From positions 4,318,001-4,382,000 of the forward strand of contig NZ_CP033875.1 of NCBI RefSeq assembly GCF_002742645.2: a stretch of 64,000 bases of DNA. Direction: 5' to 3'. Positions 1 through 8,848 of this stretch are shown here, piece by piece. Source of the DNA: Caulobacter sp. FWC26. GTDB lineage: Bacteria > Pseudomonadota > Alphaproteobacteria > Caulobacterales > Caulobacteraceae. Under the pieces are notes generated by a model, which was given only the letters and a program-made list of their open reading frames with translations, ran no database searches and had not been told where the DNA came from. The position numbers and the translations under genes were made by a program. Positions within the stretch are counted from its first letter, which is position 1, and each line of letters opens with the position of its first letter.

Positions 1-210
1 GTCAATGGCCAGGAGCGCCAACGCGGTCAGGTCGGCGACATGATCTGGAACGTCGGCGAAGTGATCGCCAAGGCCAGCGAGCTTTGGACCCTTTCTGCAG
101 GCGACCTGATCTTCACCGGCACCCCCGAAGGCGTCGCCGCCATCGCGCGCGGCGACAAGGTCATGGGCGAGGTCGAAGGCGTCGGCCGCCTGGAATTCAC
201 CCTCGTCTAG
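1..210 (+). CDS. Fumarylacetoacetate hydrolase family protein, C-terminal fragment
   Basis: Frame 1 is open from the window edge to a TAG at 208-210, giving the last 69 residues of a protein that starts upstream. The stretch SAGDLIFTGTPEGV is the usual C-terminal signature of the FAH fold, a metal-dependent hydrolase that cleaves C-C bonds in acylpyruvates such as fumarylacetoacetate or fumarylpyruvate. The next gene, 37 bases downstream on the same strand, is a zeta-type glutathione transferase. That pairing (isomerase then hydrolase) is typical of homogentisate or gentisate ring-fission pathways. The exact substrate cannot be decided from this fragment. Confidence 0.85.
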   Translation, partial: VNGQERQRGQVGDMIWNVGEVIAKASELWTLSAGDLIFTGTPEGVAAIARGDKVMGEVEGVGRLEFTLV

Positions 211-247
211 CGCCAACGCGCCCTCCGACATCCCGCGAGAGACTGCG

Positions 248-880
248 ATGAAGCTTGTCCTGCACAGCGCCAAGCGCGCCAGCGCGCCCTATCGGGTCCG
301 CATCGGCCTGAACCTGAAGGGTCTGGACTTCGAACTCCGCCCCGTGGACCTGGTGGCCAACGCTCATCACGGCGAGGCCTACCGGGCGTTGAACGCCCAG
401 GCCCTGGTCCCGACCCTGGAGGTCGACGGACGCCCCCTGACCCAGAGCCTGGCGATCCTGGAATGGCTAGAGGAGACCTTTCCGGAGCATCCGCTGTTGC
501 CCCCCGACGCCTTCGATCGGGCCAGCGTCCGGGCCATGGCCGAGATCATCGCCTGCGACATCCATCCGCTGAACAACCTGCGCATCCTGCGCCAGTTGAC
601 CGCGATGGAGATCGACGAGCCAGCCCGCAACGCCTGGGTGGCCCGGTGGATCCGAGACGGCTTTTCCGCGTTGGAGCCGATGGTGGCTCAGCACGGGCGG
701 GGTTACGCCTTCGGGGATGCGCCTGGGCTGGTCGACTGCCTCTTGGTCCCGCAAGTGTTCAACGCTAACCGCTTCAATGTCGACTTGACCCCGTTCCCCG
801 CCATCGAAGCCGCCGTCGCGCACGCCCGAGCCCACCCGGCCATCGCCGCCGCTCACCCTGACCATCACCCGGAGCGCTAG
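248..880 (+). CDS. maiA: Maleylacetoacetate/maleylpyruvate isomerase, zeta-class glutathione transferase
   Basis: The 210-residue protein has the length and layout of zeta glutathione transferases. It has an N-terminal thioredoxin-like domain (about 1-80) opening with LHSAKRASAPYRVRIGLNLK, where the serine/alanine patch corresponds to the SSCX(W/H)RVRIAL glutathione site, and an all-helical C-terminal domain. 'QSLAILEWLEE' near residue 66 is the conserved glutathione-gamma-glutamyl contact (QS, I-x-E-Y/W-L). The family isomerises maleylacetoacetate or maleylpyruvate cis to trans with glutathione, feeding the FAH-type hydrolase encoded just upstream. The active-site cysteine region reads SAPYRVR rather than SSCS-RVR, so the substrate could differ. 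The stop codon abuts the ATG of the carbonic anhydrase gene, so the two are probably co-transcribed. Confidence 0.85.
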   Translation: MKLVLHSAKRASAPYRVRIGLNLKGLDFELRPVDLVANAHHGEAYRALNAQALVPTLEVDGRPLTQSLAILEWLEETFPEHPLLPPDAFDRASVRAMAEIIACDIHPLNNLRILRQLTAMEIDEPARNAWVARWIRDGFSALEPMVAQHGRGYAFGDAPGLVDCLLVPQVFNANRFNVDLTPFPAIEAAVAHARAHPAIAAAHPDHHPER

Positions 881-1507
881 ATGCTTGAGGACCTGAAAGC
901 CAAAAACGCCGCCTGGTCGAAAAGCAAGACCGCGGTCGATCCGGACTTCTTCAAACGCCTGGCCAACCAGCAGAGCCCCGAATACCTGTGGATCGGCTGC
1001 AGCGACAGCCGCGTGCCGGCCAACGAGATCGTCGGCCTGGATCCCGGTGAACTGTTCGTCCACCGCAACGTCGCCAACCTGGCTCCGCCGCAGGACGCCA
1101 ACTATCTGAGCGTGCTGCAGTTCGCGGTCGACGTGCTGAAGGTCAAGCACATCATGGTCGTGGGCCACTATGGCTGCGGCGGCGTCGCGGCGGCGATCGA
1201 CGGCAAGCGTCGCGGCCTCGTCGACCACTGGCTGCACCCGATCCGAGAGGTCCACGCCGAGCATCGCCACGAGTTGGAGGCGATCCCCGAGGAGCGCGCC
1301 ATGCTCGACCGTCTGACCGAGCTGAACGTCACCCGCCAGGTGCGCAATGTGGCCTCGGACGTCTTCGTCCAGGACGCCTGGGCGCGGGGCCAGTCGCTGG
1401 CCGTGCACGGCTGGGTCTATTCGCTGGCTGACGGCCTGGTGAACGACCTCAATGTCGGCATTGCTGGGTTGGAAGACTATCAGCGCGCGGTCGGGCAGGC
1501 GGGCTGA
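881..1507 (+). CDS. can: Beta-class carbonic anhydrase, cytoplasmic
   Basis: This 208-residue protein carries all beta-carbonic anhydrase zinc-site elements: CSDSR (Cys and the Asp-Arg dyad, about residue 40) and HYGCGGV (His and Cys, about residue 95-100). It starts directly with a soluble domain and has no signal peptide, so it should hydrate CO2 to bicarbonate in the cytoplasm. The ATG begins at the base after the TAG of the preceding isomerase gene, which points to translational coupling. Length matches Can/CynT-type enzymes. A second, exported beta-carbonic anhydrase lies at 8849-9676. Confidence 0.95.
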   Translation: MLEDLKAKNAAWSKSKTAVDPDFFKRLANQQSPEYLWIGCSDSRVPANEIVGLDPGELFVHRNVANLAPPQDANYLSVLQFAVDVLKVKHIMVVGHYGCGGVAAAIDGKRRGLVDHWLHPIREVHAEHRHELEAIPEERAMLDRLTELNVTRQVRNVASDVFVQDAWARGQSLAVHGWVYSLADGLVNDLNVGIAGLEDYQRAVGQAG

Positions 1508-1510
1508 AGC

Positions 1511-3556
1511 CTATCCGCCGCGAATCCGCACGCGGGCCGTGGCCTTGCGCCCTTCGGTGTCCACCACGGTCAGCCTGTAGAACCCTGGCGCGGCCGGCTT
1601 CCAGATCGCTCGGCCGCTGACCGGATCAGGGTCGAGCGGCGCGCCCTCCACATACCAGGTGAGGCCCTCGCCCTCGGCGGCAAGGACCAGGCCCCGCGCT
1701 TTGCCCCCCAAAGCGTCGACCTGCACCGAAGCACCGTCGGGCGGGAAGATCAGGCGTGGGCCGTCATCGGCGGCGCGGAGTTTTTGCAGCGCCGGCGGCG
1801 CGGCCTTGGGCGCGATCGGGCGCGGCGCGGAGCCTTGCGCGCCGATCGCATCCGCCACGTCGAACAACAGCGGCAAGGCTGCGTCGCGACCCGTCAGCCC
1901 GCCGCGCGCGCCGCCGTCGGCGCGGCCCGTCCAGACCAGGATCGCATAGCCGCCGACCACTCCGGCCGCCACTGCGTCGCGGAAGCCGTAAGAGGTGCCG
2001 GTCTTGAAGGCCATCGACGGCCCGCCCCGCGTCAGGGCCGAAGGCGCGCGCCCCTTCGGCGCGGGCGCCTCACGCAGGATGTCCAGCACCTGCCGCGCCG
2101 CCTCGGGGCGGACGAGGCGTGTCCCGGCGGCCTTTTCGCGCGCCTTGGCGTCCGCCTCCGTCCAGGTCAGGGGCTTGGCGATCCCGTTGTCGCCCAGCGC
2201 CGCGTACAGCATGACGAGATCGCGCCAGGTAATCCCCTCGCCGCCCAGCGCCAGGGCCAGGCCTGCTTCCTTCAACTGCGCCTTGGGCCGCGCCAGATGC
2301 GCGCCTGCCGCCTCGATCCGGCCGGCGAAGGTCTCGGGACCCAGCTTTTCCAGCGTGGCGACGGCCGGAACGTTCAGGGAATGGGCCAGCGCCTCGCGCA
2401 CGGTCACCTTATCATGGAACACCCGGTCGAAGTTCTCGGGCTGATAGTCGGCGAAGCGGGTGGCGCTGTCGGTCAGCTGGGTGTCGGCGGCCACCAGGCC
2501 ATCATCCATGGCCATCGCGTAGATGAACGGCTTCAGCGCCGACCCCGGCGAGCGCAGGGCGCGAGTCATGTCGACCCAGCCGCCGGCCCGGTCTCGGCCT
2601 GCCGAGCCGACCGAGGCGCGCACCGCCCGATTGCGGATCTCGACCACCAGGATCGCGGCCGTGGCGTCCGGCCCCTGGGCGGCGGCGACGGCGGCGGCCA
2701 TTGGCTCCAGGCGCGACTGAAGGTCCGCGTCCAGGGTCGAGACCACGCTGGCCTGGCCCTTGGGCGCGGCCCGCGCCAGTTCGCCGGCGGCATGCCAGGC
2801 CAGAGTCGGGAAGGCCGCGCGCCTGGGCAGGGGCTCGTTCTCGGCCTCATAGGCCGCCGCCTCGCTGATCGTTCCGCCCCGCACCATCTTGTCCAGCACC
2901 GCGCGCCGCGCAGCCTTGGCCACCTCGGGCCGGCGGTCCGGGCGGCGGGCCTCGGGCGACTGCGGCAGGGCGATCAGCAGAGCCTGCTCGCCATCGGTCA
3001 GGCTGGAGGGCTCATGGCCGAAATAGCTGAGGCTGGCCGCCCGCGCGCCCTCCAGATTGCCGCCATAGGGCGCGAGCGTCAGGTAGAGGGCCAGGATCTC
3101 GCGCTTGGAGAGGCGCGCTTCCAGTTGCACGGCCCGGACCATCTCGATCAGCTTGGAGCCCAGGGTGCGCGGGCGCGGCTCCAGCAGGCGGGCGGTCTGC
3201 ATGGTCAGGGTCGAGGCGCCGGAGGTCACCCGACCATGAACCACCGCCGAGCCCACGGCGCGAACCAGCGATAGCGGATCCACCCCCAGGTGCCACCAGA
3301 ACCGGGCGTCCTCGACCCTGATCAGGCGCTTCTGAAACGTCTTGTCGGTGCGTTCCAGGTCGGCGCGAATCCGCCAGCGACCGTCCTCGACGGGCAGGGC
3401 CCGCAGCCAGGCGCCGCGCCGGTCCAGAACCACCGGCGAGGACTGCTGCGCCCGGGTCATGTCGGGCGGGAAGACGGCGCCGAGGGTGAAGAGAGTCAGC
3501 TCGACGGCGAGAACGGCGATCAGGACCTTGGTCAGGCGGGGGACGCCGTCGCTCAT
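1511..3556 (-). CDS. pbpC: Penicillin-binding protein 1C (bifunctional transglycosylase/transpeptidase)
   Basis: Starting at the ATG at 3556 the product is 681 residues. That start (MSDGVPRLTK) is preceded by a purine-rich GGAGGGGGAAG; a longer frame reading exists to 3640 but runs into the inverted-repeat element and is unlikely. An N-terminal membrane anchor (about 10-30) is followed by a GT51 transglycosylase domain (EDARFWWHLGVDP; then GASTLTMQTARL). A transpeptidase domain follows, with SALK (serine nucleophile), SLN and KTGTSYGFRDA motifs. The C-terminal beta-sandwich (about 590-681) fits the BiPBP_C domain typical of PBP1C. It polymerises and possibly cross-links peptidoglycan. It lies downstream of the alpha-2-macroglobulin gene, a pairing known from many Gram-negatives where macroglobulin and PBP1C are thought to cooperate in periplasmic defence and repair. 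Confidence 0.95.
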   Translation of the reverse strand: MSDGVPRLTKVLIAVLAVELTLFTLGAVFPPDMTRAQQSSPVVLDRRGAWLRALPVEDGRWRIRADLERTDKTFQKRLIRVEDARFWWHLGVDPLSLVRAVGSAVVHGRVTSGASTLTMQTARLLEPRPRTLGSKLIEMVRAVQLEARLSKREILALYLTLAPYGGNLEGARAASLSYFGHEPSSLTDGEQALLIALPQSPEARRPDRRPEVAKAARRAVLDKMVRGGTISEAAAYEAENEPLPRRAAFPTLAWHAAGELARAAPKGQASVVSTLDADLQSRLEPMAAAVAAAQGPDATAAILVVEIRNRAVRASVGSAGRDRAGGWVDMTRALRSPGSALKPFIYAMAMDDGLVAADTQLTDSATRFADYQPENFDRVFHDKVTVREALAHSLNVPAVATLEKLGPETFAGRIEAAGAHLARPKAQLKEAGLALALGGEGITWRDLVMLYAALGDNGIAKPLTWTEADAKAREKAAGTRLVRPEAARQVLDILREAPAPKGRAPSALTRGGPSMAFKTGTSYGFRDAVAAGVVGGYAILVWTGRADGGARGGLTGRDAALPLLFDVADAIGAQGSAPRPIAPKAAPPALQKLRAADDGPRLIFPPDGASVQVDALGGKARGLVLAAEGEGLTWYVEGAPLDPDPVSGRAIWKPAAPGFYRLTVVDTEGRKATARVRIRGG

Positions 3557-3688
3557 CTTCCCCCTCCGGGGGAGGAGGATGCGCAGCATCCGGAGGGGGC
3601 GAGTCAGGGAAACCCCGCCGGAAACGTCCAGACCCCTCACCGACTGGCCCCCTCCGGGCCTGCAGCCCTCCTCCCCCAGAGGGGGAAG
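3557..3688. repeat. 132-bp inverted-repeat element between macroglobulin and pbpC genes
   Basis: The two outer 22-base arms (3557-3578, beginning CTTCCCCCTCCGGGGGAGG, and 3667-3688) are reverse complements with one mismatch. Similarity continues inward for roughly another 20 bases per arm (…GCATCCGGAGGGGGC against GCCCCCTCCGGGCCTGC…). The whole could fold into one long hairpin with a loop of about 35-40 bases. It contains no gene and sits exactly in the 155-bp gap between the macroglobulin stop and the pbpC start, so it would be in the mRNA. It resembles the short interspersed GC-rich palindromic elements seen in Caulobacter genomes (inference). The right edge of its left arm supplies the pbpC ribosome-binding purines. 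Confidence 0.75.
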
Positions 3689-3710
3689 AAGGCCGATAAG
3701 CCGTCACGTA

Positions 3711-6700
3711 TCATGGCCCCGGCGCGATGGTCGCGCGCGAGGCTGTGGACCGCGCCTCGATGGCCGGACGGTACATGTCCTTGGCCACCGCGCCCGGCAG
3801 GAAGAACGACCCCGGCGTCACCGCCCGCGCCACATAGGCCAGCGCGAAGGCCTTGTTCCCCTCCAGGTCCACGGCTGCGATGAAGCGGTCGTCACGGCTT
3901 TCCTGCACGTCGGCGGCGGTCAGCTCGCCCAGGAACTTGAACGGACCATTCTGGGCGTCGTCGGCGCCCAGGGTGGTCTCGATCTCGAACCCGGCCGGCA
4001 GGGCGTCGTCGACCACCAGAGCCATCGAGCGCGCCTGCATCGAGCGGCCGGAGACCAGCACGATGATCCGATCGCCCTGACGGATGCTCGCCGGGTCGAT
4101 CGCCGCGCCGCTCATCGACAGCAGGCGCTTGCCCACCGACAAGCCGCTGGCGCTGGCCGGCGGCGCGGATACCGGCGTGCCGCGCACGCTGACCGTGCGC
4201 CACAGAACGCCCTTGCCGGTGTTGACGAAGCGGGCGTCAGCCAGCTTGCCCACCGCCCAGCGCGGGGCGCCGCCGGCCGGCGGCAACGGATTGGCGCCGG
4301 TGGCCTGGATCGAGATCGGACCTGAGGCCTTGATCAGGGCGTTGGCCGCGTGCAGCAGCGCCGCCTGCTCCTGAGTGTTCAGGGCGTCGGGATCCTTGAC
4401 CGAGTTCTCCAGGCGTCCCTGCATCTGGCGAGCCACGTCCATCATGCCGGACTCGGCCGCCAGGGCCGTCAACACGGCGGTGTCGCGCAGGGCCGACTGG
4501 TACCAGTCCATCTCGTCGCGATAACCCAGCGATCCGACCGCCTGGCGCATGGCCGAGCGGGCGCGGGCGTTGTCGCCCATGCGGGCCAGGCCCGCAGCGA
4601 CATAGGCCTTGGCGATCGGCTGGTCCTCATCCTTCATCTGCACGTCGTGCCACCAGCGCAGGCGAGCCAGATCACCCTTGCCGGCCTTGGCCATCACATA
4701 AAGGGCGTACGCGCTGGCGCGGCGGCGCATCCGCTCGGTGGCCTTCTTGGAGGCGTCCTCGTTGCTGGCCCACCACCCCGGATACTCCATGCGATAGGCG
4801 ACCGAGGCCCAGCCTTCGGGTCGGCTGACCTGGCGCATGGCGCCCACGGCCTTGTCGATGGCCGCATCCGGCACGGCCACGCCCTGCGCCTTCGCCTCCA
4901 GAAGGAAGTCGACGACATAGGCGCCCAGCCACGGATCGGCCTCGCCGTCGCCGACGCGCCACAGGCCAAAGGCCCCGTCGAGCGTCTGGCGGTCCAGCAG
5001 CTTGCCCACCGCGCCCGCGAGGGCGGCCGGGGTGCGCTTGAGCTTGGGGTCGTTCGAGAAGGTCTGGGCGTACAGCAGCGGATAGGCCGTCGAGACCAGT
5101 TGCTCGGTGCAGCCGTACGGATACCGCTGCAGCGCCACGGCGATCGCCGAGGGGTCAAAGCCCCGGATCGGCGAGTAGCTGACCTGCATGGTCACATCGC
5201 CCGCGGCCAGGCCCGCCAGCAGCGGGTACGAGGGCGTGAAGGCCTCGCCCGGCTTCTGGGGCTCGGTGGTGGTGCGCACGATGTCGCCCCAGCCCAGGCG
5301 CGTCTGGATCGGATAGTCCTTCTGGGTCGCAAAGCCCGGACCGGCGACCTTGAAGCCGATCTTGCCCACGCCCGTGACGTCCGGCGCCAGGAACGGAATC
5401 TTCTCGGCGACGCGCTGGCCCAGCACCAGCTGGAACACCTTCTTGAAGGCCACCTTCAATCCGCCCATCGAGAAGGCCTCGGCGGTGTAGGCGCCCGGCT
5501 TGCCCTCGACATTGTGCAGCTCCAGCGTGGCATAGGCCTCATCGCCCGGCGCCAGGAAGCGCGGCAGGTTCAGGTCCGCCACCACCGGCTGGCGCACGGT
5601 CAGCGGCTTGGAGGCCGAGCCGACGGCGGTGTCGGTCCAGGCCACGGCCTGGATGCGCAGTTCGCCGTTGAAGTCGGCGGCCGGCAGCTTGACCACCGCC
5701 TTGCCGTCGAAGCCGGTCTCCACCACGCCCGACCACAGGGCCACGGTCTTGATCGGGGTGGTCGTCAGGCCTTCGCCGCCAATCTCGTCGCCGCCGAAAT
5801 TGACGTTGGCCGGCGCGCCCATGTTCGGGTCCAGAAGACGACCGTAGTCGTCGCGGTAGTTGAGGGTCAGGGCCCGTTTGCCGAAGTACCACTTCACCGG
5901 GTCGGGGCTTTCCTGGTGGGTCAGGCGCAGGATGCCCTCGTCCACCGCCGCGATGGTGATGCGGGCCTTCTGGCCAAGGCCCATGCCCGACACCTTCACC
6001 GGGATCTCGACCGGCGCCTTGCTGTCGATCTTGCTGGGCGTGCCCAGGTCGACGGTCAGCTTGCGGCCCTTGGGGTCGATCGGCACATAAACGAGACCCA
6101 GCGCCCGACGCGGCTTGGGCGAGGCGACCGGGTCGCGCGGCTGGATGACGCTGACCATGACATAGGCCCCGCCGCCCCAGGCGGCCGAGGTCTTCAGGCG
6201 GACGGTCGTCCCGTTCTCGCCGACGCTGACGGTCTTGAGGTCGATCAGGCGATCGGTGGCGACCGCGATCTGGGCCTCGCCGGCATAGGGCGGCTTCAGG
6301 GTGATCTCGACCGTGTCGCCTTGCGCATAGGTCTTGGTTCCGGCGGTGACGCGGACGACGTCCGGCGCCTCGCCCTCACGGGCCGGCGCGCCCCAGCCCG
6401 CCGAGAAGCGGGTGACCGTCTTGGCCCCATCGGCCCCTTCGACCTCGAGGCGATAGTCGCCCCAGCCCAGGCGTCGGGCGATCTTGGCGGGCTGGCCCGC
6501 GCCGATATTGACCTGAGCCTTGGCGACGATCGCGTCGCGACTGCTGCGCCGCCACTGCCAGCGGCCGTTCTGCTGGAACCAGTCATAGTCCCAACGCTCG
6601 GCCACCAGCGTGTAGGTGGCGGTGGCGCCGATGCGCTGGCCGGCGGCGTTGACGGCGATGATGTCGAGGCTGACGGGCGGATCGCCCTTGCCCGACTCGC

Positions 6701-8765
6701 CCTGCTCGACCTTGACGCCGTAATAGACGGCCTTGGTCCGGATCTTCAGCTCCAGCCCCTCGCGCACCGGACGGCCGCCCGGCTCGAAGACGGAAGCCGT
6801 GACCGAGGCCACCAGCGGTTGGGCGTTGTCGCCGACGTCGCCGGTTCCAACCGACAGGATCGCGTGGCCTTCGCCGTCTGTCACGGTCGAGCCGAGGTCA
6901 AGGTACTTTTCGTCGAACGGCTTGCCCTGGTCGCCCCACGCGAAGCCCTTGAAGGCGGGGAACGGATCGGTGTCGGCGCGCAGGCGCGCCTCGCCCTGGG
7001 TCTGCAGGCCCGCGCCCGGCGCGCCATAGAGGAACCGGGCCGAGACATCGACCTTGCGGGTGTCGCCCGCGCCGAGCGGCACGGTTTCCTGGCCCGTGGC
7101 GGTGACGGCCAGACGCTGGGGCGCGAAGTCTTCGACGGAGAAGCTCAACGACCCCGTCGCCTCCTCGATGCCTTCGACATGCAACAGCGCCGTCCAGCGC
7201 CCTCGCGGCGCCGAGCGCGGCAGGGCGATGTCGGCAAGAGCCGCGCCGGCATTGGCCTGGCTGAACGGATAGCGGCGGAACTCGACGCCGGACGGACGCT
7301 TGACGATGATCTCGCCCTTGCGGTCGTTGACGGCCTTGGCCATCCGGTCGCGGATCATGGCGGTCAGGTGGACCGTCTCGCCCGGACGATAGATGCCCCG
7401 GTCGGCGTAGAGATAGCCGTCGATGTCGGCCGCGACGCTGCGACCGTCGACGCCGCCTTCGGTGCGGCCGCCGACGCCCTGCTTGGACAGGTCCACCGGC
7501 GAGCGGTCGAGGTCCAGCAACGCCAGATCGCCTTGCGCCCCATAGGCCATGACCATCTTGGCGCGCTCGGCGCCCTGGCCTTTCAGCAGCGGACGCAGGA
7601 ACCGCACGCGGCCGTCGGCGTCGCTCTGCGCCTCGGCCAGGGGCTCGCCGTCGGCGGCGACCAGGGCCACGCGCACGCCCGACAGGGTCTTGGCGCTCTT
7701 GAGCGAGCGGACCACGACATCCAGGCTTTCCGAGCCGTCATAGGCCAGCATGGCCATGTCGGTGAATACGATCCAGCGGCGGGCCTGGGCGGGATTGTTG
7801 TCGCCATCGTCGGGATCGCGGCCGCCCGAGGCGTCGCGCGCCTTGATGACGAAGGCGCCGGCCTTCATGTCCTTGAGCACAGCGCCCAGCGGGAAGACCG
7901 TGGTAGCCTTCTGGCCGGTCGCGCCGCCAGCGACCTGCACAGTCCCCTTCCAGACCTGGCGACCGTCGTCGCCGACGGAATCCTCGCCATAGTCGCCGGC
8001 CCAGTCGCCTTCGCCGGTCGGCTCTGGCGCGCTGATCGACTTGCGAACTAGGTTGCGGTCCGGCACGCGCCAGACCTCGATGGCCAGGCTTTGGACGTTG
8101 ATCGTCTCGATGGCGACGCCGTCGGACTCCTCGCGCGGCAAGATCACGCCATCGCCGGCGAAGCCGACATAAGGGGGCTTCTCACCAAAGGTGAAGTCGA
8201 CGTCGGCGTTCGCGCCCAAGGTCTCGCCGCCCTTGGCGGGCAGCCCCTTGAGCAGGGTGATGCGATGGTCGGTGAAGCCGATCCCGCCCAAACACAGCTC
8301 GTCGCCCTTCACCCGAACCGAAGGCTGCCGGCCGATGTCGGGCGAAAGCAGCACGAAGTCGGCGTAGGATTTCGAGGCGTCCAAGTCGCGGCTCATGCGG
8401 ATGCAGGCCAGCGGATCGGGACCGCTGCTGTCGACGCGGGTCTGCCAGACGGCGAAGCCCTCGGGCTTGGGAATGCCCCGGCGCGGCGCGCTGGCCGAGC
8501 GCGGCTTGCCGAACAGCGACCAGGCCTCGCCCTTGACCGTCTCCGCGCCGGCCGGCTTGCCGCCGCCGAAGAAATGGCCGCCTTTGCCGACGGCGAAGCC
8601 GCCGCCGAAACCGACCACCAGGGCCCCGGCCAGAGCCAGGGCGACGGGCCCATTCAGGGCGGTCGGCCAGCGGTCGGAGAGCGTCTGACGCAGGCTGTCC
8701 CAGCGCGAGCCCAGGCCGCGACGGGAGTCGCGGCCGCCTTCCGGCGGCGTCTCGTCCGTCGACAT
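3711..8765 (-). CDS. Alpha-2-macroglobulin family protein (YfhM-like), membrane anchored
   Basis: This 1684-residue protein has the multi-MG-domain organisation of bacterial alpha-2-macroglobulins. It carries the thioester motif CTEQ within YPYGCTEQLVST near residue 1217, and a C-terminal region ending in the typical 'PGSFFLPGAVAKDMYRP'. A MG1 macroglobulin stretch with 'YRPGETVHL' lies near residue 455. Such proteins are periplasmic and are thought to trap foreign proteases through the thioester. Residues about 38-62 form one hydrophobic segment ending in a glycine-rich GFGGGFAVGKGG; I see no lipobox cysteine, so it is probably anchored by a transmembrane helix rather than lipidated. The ATG is preceded by AGGGGAGA at good spacing. 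It is followed by pbpC on the same strand, the usual partner gene. Confidence 0.93.
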   Translation of the reverse strand: MSTDETPPEGGRDSRRGLGSRWDSLRQTLSDRWPTALNGPVALALAGALVVGFGGGFAVGKGGHFFGGGKPAGAETVKGEAWSLFGKPRSASAPRRGIPKPEGFAVWQTRVDSSGPDPLACIRMSRDLDASKSYADFVLLSPDIGRQPSVRVKGDELCLGGIGFTDHRITLLKGLPAKGGETLGANADVDFTFGEKPPYVGFAGDGVILPREESDGVAIETINVQSLAIEVWRVPDRNLVRKSISAPEPTGEGDWAGDYGEDSVGDDGRQVWKGTVQVAGGATGQKATTVFPLGAVLKDMKAGAFVIKARDASGGRDPDDGDNNPAQARRWIVFTDMAMLAYDGSESLDVVVRSLKSAKTLSGVRVALVAADGEPLAEAQSDADGRVRFLRPLLKGQGAERAKMVMAYGAQGDLALLDLDRSPVDLSKQGVGGRTEGGVDGRSVAADIDGYLYADRGIYRPGETVHLTAMIRDRMAKAVNDRKGEIIVKRPSGVEFRRYPFSQANAGAALADIALPRSAPRGRWTALLHVEGIEEATGSLSFSVEDFAPQRLAVTATGQETVPLGAGDTRKVDVSARFLYGAPGAGLQTQGEARLRADTDPFPAFKGFAWGDQGKPFDEKYLDLGSTVTDGEGHAILSVGTGDVGDNAQPLVASVTASVFEPGGRPVREGLELKIRTKAVYYGVKVEQGESGKGDPPVSLDIIAVNAAGQRIGATATYTLVAERWDYDWFQQNGRWQWRRSSRDAIVAKAQVNIGAGQPAKIARRLGWGDYRLEVEGADGAKTVTRFSAGWGAPAREGEAPDVVRVTAGTKTYAQGDTVEITLKPPYAGEAQIAVATDRLIDLKTVSVGENGTTVRLKTSAAWGGGAYVMVSVIQPRDPVASPKPRRALGLVYVPIDPKGRKLTVDLGTPSKIDSKAPVEIPVKVSGMGLGQKARITIAAVDEGILRLTHQESPDPVKWYFGKRALTLNYRDDYGRLLDPNMGAPANVNFGGDEIGGEGLTTTPIKTVALWSGVVETGFDGKAVVKLPAADFNGELRIQAVAWTDTAVGSASKPLTVRQPVVADLNLPRFLAPGDEAYATLELHNVEGKPGAYTAEAFSMGGLKVAFKKVFQLVLGQRVAEKIPFLAPDVTGVGKIGFKVAGPGFATQKDYPIQTRLGWGDIVRTTTEPQKPGEAFTPSYPLLAGLAAGDVTMQVSYSPIRGFDPSAIAVALQRYPYGCTEQLVSTAYPLLYAQTFSNDPKLKRTPAALAGAVGKLLDRQTLDGAFGLWRVGDGEADPWLGAYVVDFLLEAKAQGVAVPDAAIDKAVGAMRQVSRPEGWASVAYRMEYPGWWASNEDASKKATERMRRRASAYALYVMAKAGKGDLARLRWWHDVQMKDEDQPIAKAYVAAGLARMGDNARARSAMRQAVGSLGYRDEMDWYQSALRDTAVLTALAAESGMMDVARQMQGRLENSVKDPDALNTQEQAALLHAANALIKASGPISIQATGANPLPPAGGAPRWAVGKLADARFVNTGKGVLWRTVSVRGTPVSAPPASASGLSVGKRLLSMSGAAIDPASIRQGDRIIVLVSGRSMQARSMALVVDDALPAGFEIETTLGADDAQNGPFKFLGELTAADVQESRDDRFIAAVDLEGNKAFALAYVARAVTPGSFFLPGAVAKDMYRPAIEARSTASRATIAPGP

Positions 8766-8848
8766 CCCGATATCTCCCCTGCTCGCCTAGGCTCGGGGCG
8801 ACTTGAGCCTAAGCCGCGACGGGGGTCAACGGCGGGACGATGACGATA

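Noticed and set aside
467..1408. A 313-codon minus-strand frame across the isomerase and carbonic anhydrase genes.
   Set aside because: Both plus-strand genes have full family motifs and tight junctions; the reverse frame has none.
3557..3640. N-terminal extension of PBP1C to an ATG at 3640.
   Set aside because: It would translate the inverted-repeat element. The ATG at 3556 has a good ribosome-binding sequence and precedes the membrane anchor directly.
4350..8051. A 1233-codon plus-strand frame opposite the macroglobulin gene.
   Set aside because: It is the mirror frame of a GC-rich gene; its composition (His, Gly, Arg, Ala, Leu) and lack of recognisable motifs mark it as a shadow.
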